From JBDTES01 sp039922435 (lineage in GTDB: Bacteria; Patescibacteriota; Saccharimonadia; Saccharimonadales; UBA4665), in NCBI GenBank assembly GCA_039922435.1, contig JBDTES010000009.1:1-64000 (forward strand): 64,000 bases of DNA, in the 5' to 3' direction. Below are positions 58,874 through 64,000 of the stretch, piece by piece. The position numbers were made by a program, and so were the translations under genes. The notes beneath the pieces were generated by a model. That model was not told where the DNA came from and did not search any database. It was given only the letters and a program-made list of their open reading frames with translations. How positions within the stretch are numbered: position 1 is the first letter of the stretch; every line of letters begins with the position of its first letter.

Positions 58874-59791
58874 TTATAATACCACAGCTGCGCCAGTTGA
58901 GTTAAATGTAGCCAACTTGTCTTCGACTACCTTCTGGACCGCTGGAACAACATCCTTTGAAATTAGTTTGGCAACCGAAAATTCATCAGGGTTATCGACC
59001 AGAGTCTTTTCGAGAGCTCGGCGATAAGCATAGCGCATATCACTGTTAATATTTACTTTGGTAACGCCAATCTTAACAGCACTGCCAAAATAATGGCCCG
59101 GTGTGTCGCTACCACCGTGCAGGCTGATATTGCAGCTAATTGCATCACGAATTTGCTGCAAGAGCTCTAAATCAAGTTTTTTGGGTACTGGATATTTACC
59201 GTGCAAGTTACCAACGGCGGCGGCAAAAGTATCTATACCAGTGGCTTCGACAAACGCCCGAGCTTCTTCGGGAGTACTAAATGTCTTCTTAATCTCTTCA
59301 TAATCAATAGTCTCTTTATGGACATTCGATGAACCACCAAAATAGTGTGGCTCACTCTCAACTAGGGCCCCAGTAAATTTGGCATATTCTACCACTTCTT
59401 TGGTAGCGGCGATAATCTCTTCGTCCGTTGCATCGTGCTTAGCCTGTGAAATATCAACATGAACGAACTCAAAGCCAGCATCGATACCTTTTTTAGATGC
59501 CTCAACACTCGGACTATGGTCGAGATTAATATACATCTCAACGCCATACTCATATTTGATGTTATCAACCAGGTCACGAACGTTATCCAGACCAATATCG
59601 CTGGCTTCGCCGGCACTAACCTCAACCAGAACTGGTGCATTTTTAGCCTTAGCGGCTCCGGCTATAGCTTTCAAAGTTGGTTCATCGTCGAGGTTAAATG
59701 CCCCGAACGCCCAGTGGTCAGCTCTCGCTTGAGCCATTCGTTTACGCGCCATAGCGCAGTTAATACGTACTTGTTGTAATGATATTGCCAT
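58874..59791 (-). CDS. fba: Class II fructose-bisphosphate aldolase
   Basis: Zinc-dependent aldolase splitting fructose 1,6-bisphosphate (or a related ketose). The 305 residues show the GAFNLDD start, the zinc and catalytic motif YINLDHS, VESEPHYFGG, the GNLHGKYP zinc His, ISLHGGSDTPG and VNINSDMRYAYRRAL phosphate site. TAGAAT ends 6 bases before the ATG. It begins a separate unit from the pentose-phosphate operon upstream, running into the PfkB gene. Confidence 0.95.
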   Translation of the reverse strand: MAISLQQVRINCAMARKRMAQARADHWAFGAFNLDDEPTLKAIAGAAKAKNAPVLVEVSAGEASDIGLDNVRDLVDNIKYEYGVEMYINLDHSPSVEASKKGIDAGFEFVHVDISQAKHDATDEEIIAATKEVVEYAKFTGALVESEPHYFGGSSNVHKETIDYEEIKKTFSTPEEARAFVEATGIDTFAAAVGNLHGKYPVPKKLDLELLQQIRDAISCNISLHGGSDTPGHYFGSAVKIGVTKVNINSDMRYAYRRALEKTLVDNPDEFSVAKLISKDVVPAVQKVVEDKLATFNSTGAAVVL

Positions 59792-59797
59792 AGACCT

Positions 59798-59803
59798 ATT
59801 CTA
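59798..59803 (-). promoter_or_regulatory. -10 box of fba, TAGAAT
   Basis: TAGAAT ends 6 bases before the fba ATG; leaderless start predicted. Confidence 0.5.
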
Positions 59804-59829
59804 ACTGCTTATGCTTGATTGCGCCAGAG

Positions 59830-60717
59830 CTATTTCCAAAACATCATTGATAAGCCGGCCAGGGCTATCAAAGCTCCAATCGCCTTCTGACGTAACCTAG
59901 TTCGCTCCTTCAATAACCAAGCGCCGATGGCTACAACGACAATTATCTTAAAATTGCTAATCACCGATATCAAAGCGACATTATTGCTCCTGACTTCGGC
60001 TAGAACGAAGGCAGCCCCACCAATCCCTCGAAGTACACCAAACACAACTACCAAACGAAATGTCGCACTCCGGTAAAGTAACTTGAACTTCTTAGCCTGA
60101 AGAATAACGGCCATGATTACCAAAGCTAACCACTGCCATCCCCAGCCGTAAACGATATAGCTGCCACTCGACATCTGGCCAAGTAACGATTTCTCGTTGA
60201 CGATGGCAACTGAATAAATCAGCCCAGCTAAGATCGCAAATCCAAGACCGCATAATAATGCTCTTTTAGATAGATTTGATGATTTATTTCTAAGTGCCAG
60301 CGTGCTATAGATCACCGCCATAATTAGTAGCACGCCGCCAATGGCCTGCCAGGCCGTCAGGTCTTCGTTTAAAACTACTGCCGCCAGGCCTACACTAAAC
60401 AGAGTATTTAAAGTATTAAAGATTGTGCCAGTTGCAGCATCGATGTACGTCAATGATTTGTAGGTAGCCACATTAGTAAGCGCAAAGGCTACACCACCGC
60501 CAACCAGACGCCAGAAGAAATCTGACAGCGTGTGGCTATTAACTGGACCAAACTGAGGCAAAAGCAGTAGCCCAGTCAACCACAAAAAGGTGAAGGCACC
60601 AGCATTAATAACAAAACTAGCACCAGAATTTGCCCGGTCACGGGCCAGCAGCCGCGCGGCTATCAAAGACCCAGCGACAAACAAGAAACTAATTGTCGCT
60701 AGCAGCTGCCAGCTCAT
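59830..60717 (-). CDS. EamA/DMT-family transporter
   Basis: A 295-residue protein with about ten hydrophobic segments in two homologous halves, the drug/metabolite transporter pattern (first half ends with the TGTIFNTLNTLFSVGLAAVVLNEDLTAWQ segment, second with LISVISNFKIIVVVAIGAWLLKERTRLRQKAIG). It starts three bases after the transketolase C-terminal stop and is therefore in the pentose-phosphate operon; it might carry a sugar or metabolite of that pathway, which is inference. Confidence 0.85.
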   Translation of the reverse strand: MSWQLLATISFLFVAGSLIAARLLARDRANSGASFVINAGAFTFLWLTGLLLLPQFGPVNSHTLSDFFWRLVGGGVAFALTNVATYKSLTYIDAATGTIFNTLNTLFSVGLAAVVLNEDLTAWQAIGGVLLIMAVIYSTLALRNKSSNLSKRALLCGLGFAILAGLIYSVAIVNEKSLLGQMSSGSYIVYGWGWQWLALVIMAVILQAKKFKLLYRSATFRLVVVFGVLRGIGGAAFVLAEVRSNNVALISVISNFKIIVVVAIGAWLLKERTRLRQKAIGALIALAGLSMMFWK

Positions 60718-60720
60718 TGA

Positions 60721-61698
60721 TTAATGTTTTCGTTCAATAATCGCGTTGGCGGCCAGGCGTATATGCTTAGCGTCTAGTCCAAAATGAATCATTAATTCGT
60801 CCGGGTCTCCGGATTCACCAAAGCGGTCTTGCATGCCAATTCGCTTGATTGGGACTGGGAAGTTTTCGCCCAGTAGCTCAGCAATAGCACCGCCCAGCCC
60901 CCCATTTATCTGACCCTCTTCGGCCGTGACAACACAACCAGTTTTACGAACACTCTTAAGGATAGTTTCGGCATCCAGTGGTTTAATTGTTGGTACGTGA
61001 ATCACTTCGGCCTCAATACCGTCCTTATAGAGCAGCTCGGCGGCGGCTAGAGCGTGATAGGTCATAGTACCAGTGGCAATAATCGATACGTCACTACCCT
61101 TTTCAAATATATAGGCTTTACCAATTTCAAATGGGGTTTCCTCGGTCGTAATCACTGGTGTGCCTTCGCGGGCCAGACGCATATAGTTCGGCCGTTTATC
61201 CTTAGCCATTGCCAGTGTGGCTTTCTCGGCTTCAACACTATCGCAGGGGGCAATCACCACCATATTAGGTAGAGCCCGCATCAGGGCTAAATCTTCGAGC
61301 ATCTGATGGGTTGCCCCATCTGGACCAACTGATACACCAGCGTGCGAGCCAATCAGTTTAACCGGCCGGTCGTTTAAGCAAATAGTAGTCCGAATTTGCT
61401 CCCAGCAACGCCCCGGCATAAAAGCCGCATAACTACTAACAAACGGTATTTTGCCCATGGCCGCCAAACCAGCCCCAGTCGTTACTAGGTTCTGCTCAGC
61501 TACACCAATTTGAACGTAGCGCTCCGGAAAGGCCTTAGCAAAATCACCCATCTTGGTCGAATCGGTCAAATCGGCACAAGCTCCGACTACATTACTATCT
61601 AACTCACCAGCCTTCTTAAGACCACGCCCGAAACCAGATCTAATCGGTTCAGACTTCAAGTCCTTATCGCTAATATCAACCAAATACATATCAGTCAT
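60721..61698 (-). CDS. Transketolase, C-terminal subunit
   Basis: The pyrimidine-binding and C-terminal half of a two-gene transketolase. The 325 residues show the TPP pyrimidine-domain pattern (YVQIGVAEQNLVTTGAGLA with catalytic Glu, ATHQMLEDLALMRALPN) and the C-terminal domain (TGCVVTAEEGQINGGLGGAI). Its ATG overlaps the stop of the N-terminal subunit by 8 bases; GGAG lies 5 bases before. The two subunits together equal one ordinary transketolase. Confidence 0.93.
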   Translation of the reverse strand: MTDMYLVDISDKDLKSEPIRSGFGRGLKKAGELDSNVVGACADLTDSTKMGDFAKAFPERYVQIGVAEQNLVTTGAGLAAMGKIPFVSSYAAFMPGRCWEQIRTTICLNDRPVKLIGSHAGVSVGPDGATHQMLEDLALMRALPNMVVIAPCDSVEAEKATLAMAKDKRPNYMRLAREGTPVITTEETPFEIGKAYIFEKGSDVSIIATGTMTYHALAAAELLYKDGIEAEVIHVPTIKPLDAETILKSVRKTGCVVTAEEGQINGGLGGAIAELLGENFPVPIKRIGMQDRFGESGDPDELMIHFGLDAKHIRLAANAIIERKH

Positions 61699-62557
61699 GT
61701 TCGCTCCGTATCTTTCCGCCTAATGTTCGTAATCCGTGCAAAGCTTCTTTAGCCTGCTCTTGGTTAGGTGGAACGCCATGCCAGTGGAAATCATACTCCA
61801 TAAACTCAACTCCCTTGCCCGGGATTGTGTAGGCAATAATCATAACTGGTTCGTCAGTAATAGCCTTAGCCATAGCACAGGCGTCAATCACGGCCTCAAT
61901 ATCGTTTCCGTCAATTTCCATAACATGCCAACCAAAGCTTTCCCATTTGCCCTTTAAATCTTCTAGTGGCATGACGTTATCAGTCAGTCCATCAATCTGA
62001 ATGTTATTACGATCAATGATAGCCGTGATGTTGCCTAACCGATATTTGCCAGCTAGCATGGCCGCTTCCCAAATATTGCCTTCGTCTAGCTCGCCATCTC
62101 CTAGAACTACGTAAATCCGACGGTGCGAAGAATTATCCATCCGGAGCGCCAGCGCCATACCACAAGCCTGACTCAGACCACAGCCCAGTGGGCCAGACGT
62201 TGTCTCGAGCCCCGGCAGTTTGGTTCGCTCTGGGTGACCCTGCAAACGACTACCAAGTTTACGCAGTGTCATAAGTTCTTTACGGTCAAAGTAGCCAGCT
62301 TCGGCCATAGCCGCATAACGGACCGGTACGACGTGACCATTACTCTGCAATAGTATATCCCGCTCTTCCCAGTCAGGGTTTTTTGGGTCATGTTTTAATA
62401 TATCAAAATAAAGCGCCGTATAAATATCAGCTTCACCCAGCGCCGCCGCGCTGTGGCCACTACCAGCTGCCTCAAGCATGCGCACAATATCCTCACGAAT
62501 CAGATTCGCTTTTAGTTCCAGTTCTTTAATACTCCACTTTTTTGTAGTTATGTCCAT
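61691..62557 (-). CDS. Transketolase, N-terminal subunit
   Basis: The TPP-pyrophosphate-binding half (288 residues). It contains GHSAAALGEADIYTALYF, the TSGPLGCGLSQACGMALALRM segment and the TPP motif GDGELDEGNIWEAAMLAGKYRLGN...DRNNIQIDG. Transketolase swaps two-carbon units between pentose and hexose phosphates. It begins immediately after the epimerase gene start side in the same operon (rpe stop at 62558). Confidence 0.93.
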   Translation of the reverse strand: MDITTKKWSIKELELKANLIREDIVRMLEAAGSGHSAAALGEADIYTALYFDILKHDPKNPDWEERDILLQSNGHVVPVRYAAMAEAGYFDRKELMTLRKLGSRLQGHPERTKLPGLETTSGPLGCGLSQACGMALALRMDNSSHRRIYVVLGDGELDEGNIWEAAMLAGKYRLGNITAIIDRNNIQIDGLTDNVMPLEDLKGKWESFGWHVMEIDGNDIEAVIDACAMAKAITDEPVMIIAYTIPGKGVEFMEYDFHWHGVPPNQEQAKEALHGLRTLGGKIRSEHD

Positions 62558-63193
62558 TTAAATATCTTCCGTTTCACTCTTAAGTTTAGCATAAGCAGTC
62601 AACGGATCTTTGCCGTGCAAGTAGCCGCCGGCATTCAAGACGTCGACCCCACCTTCAGCCAGTGCCCGGGCGTTCTTATCATTAACACCACCATCCCAAC
62701 CAATTTCTAATGTCGGCTTAAGTGCTTTCAGCTGATTAACCTTGGCTAGCAAACCTAAGTCCGCGTAACCGCCGAAATGACCAAGTTTACCTGAAAAAAT
62801 CAGTACGTGATCAATGACTGATATAGCCGGCGCAATCGCTTCGACAGGCGTTTCGGGCAACAAAGCTACACCAGTCTCAATACCATGATAATGCAAGGCT
62901 TCGGCAAACGTATCAAAATCACCTTCAGCCTCAGCATGAACAATAACTAGCTGCGGAGCTAGAGCTATCAAAGCCTCTGCATGATCAAAAGGCTTCTGAT
63001 ACATTACGTGTAAATCAGCTCGCACTCCACCCGGCCACCAAATATCTTCGATTGGAATTAATTTCTGGGGCGCAAATATACCATCTGATAAGTCAATATG
63101 AAGCCTACGTGCATAACCCAAACTTTGTTCAACTTGCAGTTTGAATATATCAGGACTATCTGTGAGTATAGCTGGGCAAATCGAAACAGCCAC
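62558..63193 (-). CDS. rpe: Ribulose-phosphate 3-epimerase
   Basis: TIM-barrel enzyme interconverting ribulose 5-phosphate and xylulose 5-phosphate. The long frame to 63256 overlaps rpiB; the start GTG at 63193 is preferred because GGAGG (63206-63202), inside the last rpiB codons, lies 8 bases before it and the protein then begins MAVSICPAIL, the normal Rpe start (211 residues). Motifs: HIDLSDGIFAPQ, DLHVMYQKP, VIVHAEAEG, and WDGGVNDKNARALAEGGVDVLNAGGYL. Rpe usually has HxMDG; here it is HIDLSDG. Confidence 0.88.
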   Translation of the reverse strand: MAVSICPAILTDSPDIFKLQVEQSLGYARRLHIDLSDGIFAPQKLIPIEDIWWPGGVRADLHVMYQKPFDHAEALIALAPQLVIVHAEAEGDFDTFAEALHYHGIETGVALLPETPVEAIAPAISVIDHVLIFSGKLGHFGGYADLGLLAKVNQLKALKPTLEIGWDGGVNDKNARALAEGGVDVLNAGGYLHGKDPLTAYAKLKSETEDI

Positions 63194-63197
63194 CCTA

Positions 63198-63647
63198 CTA
63201 ACCTCCAAGCTCATCGAGTTGTTGAATCCGACGCTTAAACCTAGGTGCACCAGCAAATGGCGTACTGAGCCAAGCTTGAACGATAGCTATAGCATCGTTA
63301 GGCTTTGTGTACCGACTGGACAGACACAGTATGTTAGCGTCATCATCATTGCGAGAAGCTCTAGCTTCTTCCAAATCCCAGCAGATGCTAGCCCGTATGC
63401 CCTTAAACCGATTAGCCGCTATACACATCCCCTGGCCACTGCCACAGATAAGTATGCCGTAACTACCAACTGCATTATCGGCTAGCATTGCACTGACAAC
63501 TTTACCGGCTAATCGTGGAAAATCATCGGCTGGATCATTGCCGTTACCACCCTCATCAACCACCTCATAGCCAGAACGTTGCAAATGGTCGATTATCTTC
63601 GTTTTAAAGTCAAATCCGTTATGGTCGGCGCCGATATATATCTTCAT
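63198..63647 (-). CDS. rpiB: Ribose 5-phosphate isomerase B
   Basis: Interconverts ribose and ribulose 5-phosphate. The 149 residues have the family start IGADHNGFDFK, the phosphate site GNGNDPADDFP, and the active-site CGSGQGMCIAANRFKGIRAS, with the catalytic Cys in CGSG; the second usual Cys/Ser variation is Cys in MCIA. AAGGTGGTGA precedes ATG. It opens the pentose-phosphate operon rpiB-rpe-tktN-tktC-EamA. Confidence 0.94.
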   Translation of the reverse strand: MKIYIGADHNGFDFKTKIIDHLQRSGYEVVDEGGNGNDPADDFPRLAGKVVSAMLADNAVGSYGILICGSGQGMCIAANRFKGIRASICWDLEEARASRNDDDANILCLSSRYTKPNDAIAIVQAWLSTPFAGAPRFKRRIQQLDELGG

Positions 63648-63670
63648 TTCACCACCTTATCCTTAAACCT

Positions 63671-63679
63671 AGTGTAGCA
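63671..63679 (-). promoter_or_regulatory. Extended -10 of the rpiB operon, TGCTACACT
   Basis: TACACT with TGC upstream, about 23 bases before the rpiB ATG, leaving a short leader with a ribosome site. Confidence 0.5.
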
Positions 63680-63709
63680 TAAGCGTCATTGCATTTCATT
63701 AGCCTAAAT

Positions 63710-64000
63710 TTACCAACTCGTGGCTAACCCGCTCAACTGGTCGACAGTCGCCGCGCTCCTAGCTAGGTCGCAAACCGCGTCCGAACCCAATGTTGGCACG
63801 CCACTGGACTCGTCGTAGCATTGAAACTTATAGTTAATGGTAATCTGAGGTCGCTCAGGTAACTTAGCAGTTAATTCTGCCAGGCAATCGTCCTTATAAA
63901 CCTGACAGGATGGGGCGATGGATTCGTACAGTTGGGCGGTTTTGCCATCATCGACTGTTAGGCTTAGATCTACTGCTAGTCCGAGAGTTGTGTCACGGCC
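63710..64000 (-). CDS. Unknown protein, C-terminal part (gene continues beyond window)
   Basis: An open frame of 96 codons enters from the right edge on the minus strand and stops with TAA at 63710-63712. It has four cysteines spread in SCQ, DCL, QCY and VCD contexts, and segments such as LYESIAPSCQVYKDD and TINYKFQCYDE, suggesting an exported disulfide-bonded domain. No family is recognised and the start lies outside the window. The alternative minus frames are closed by stops. Confidence 0.55.
   Translation of the reverse strand, partial: GRDTTLGLAVDLSLTVDDGKTAQLYESIAPSCQVYKDDCLAELTAKLPERPQITINYKFQCYDESSGVPTLGSDAVCDLARSAATVDQLSGLATSW

Noticed and set aside
63194..63256. Longer rpe start overlapping rpiB by about 59 bases
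   Set aside because: GGAGG sits 8 bases before the GTG at 63193 and the protein then starts like other epimerases; the extra residues resemble nothing in the family.
1..64000. CRISPR arrays, insertion sequences, prophage or integrase genes
   Set aside because: No regularly spaced repeats, transposase or integrase motifs, or phage structural genes were seen on either strand; the only long direct repeat is the prepilin block.
1..64000. Recoded TGA (Gly) as in Gracilibacteria/SR1
   Set aside because: TGA acts as a true stop at several genes, for example the SpoU methylase at 36432-36434 and the transketolase N-terminal subunit at 61691-61693, with downstream genes starting right there.

Overview
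This 64 kb window is a dense, mostly single-strand stretch of a small bacterial chromosome: about 60 protein genes, one tRNA, and no gap above 300 bases without either a gene or a control region. The gene set, several CPR-style proteins (a membrane HEPN-like protein inside the gat operon, a half-length transporter, YtxH-like and CAP-domain envelope proteins, prepilins with a T4P/T2S ATPase, InlB-repeat and cohesin-like surface proteins, a split transketolase), the absence of biosynthetic pathways and the standard genetic code (TGA is a true stop) point to a Patescibacteria/CPR genome, most likely Saccharibacteria (TM7). The lineage call is inference; no database search was possible.

Layout. 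1-6.3 kb: start of rpoB (truncated by the window edge) with its promoter and a long leader, an InlB-repeat surface protein, clpP under a CIRCE element, a small unknown gene and tig. 6.4-15.8 kb: a membrane metal-binding protein, hisS, half an MFS transporter, tRNA-Leu(UAG), a YdcF-like protein, rsmD with a zinc phospholipase C-like protein, recG, a deoxyribosyltransferase-like protein, a methyltransferase and tyrS. 16-27.4 kb: a class A penicillin-binding protein, radA with a membrane HExxH protein, clpC under a second CIRCE, nusA with an intrinsic terminator in its leader, and a membrane alpha/beta hydrolase. 27.4-37.5 kb: an M1 aminopeptidase, YraN, rnhB, a kinase-like protein, rplS, a PilB/GspE ATPase, a SpoU methylase and a CAP-domain protein. 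37.5-49.3 kb: dnaE, YtxH-like envelope genes, the gatC-gatA-HEPN-gatB-nudix-galU operon, and a cohesin-like surface protein. 49.3-57.7 kb: a HerA/VirB4-type ATPase translationally coupled to a hexapeptide-solenoid protein, uvrB, two prepilins with a shared identical DNA block, a LOG-family protein and a large unknown. 57.8-63.7 kb: a sugar-phosphate cluster (rpiB-rpe-split transketolase-EamA, then fba-pfkB). The window ends inside an unknown cysteine-containing protein.

Two regulatory themes run through the window. First, genes that begin a transcription unit very often have a TATAAT-like -10 box ending only 6-10 bases before the start codon and no Shine-Dalgarno, which predicts leaderless or near-leaderless mRNAs; downstream operon genes and prepilins instead carry good Shine-Dalgarno sequences. 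Second, both Clp genes have a CIRCE inverted repeat whose spacer contains the -35 box, predicting joint HrcA heat-shock control of the ClpC-ClpP protease.

The best candidates for undescribed biology are the ATPase plus hexapeptide-solenoid pair (49355-52047), the terminator-in-leader at nusA, the HEPN-like protein embedded in the gat operon, the prepilin pair with apparent gene conversion, and the membrane HExxH/coiled-coil protein.
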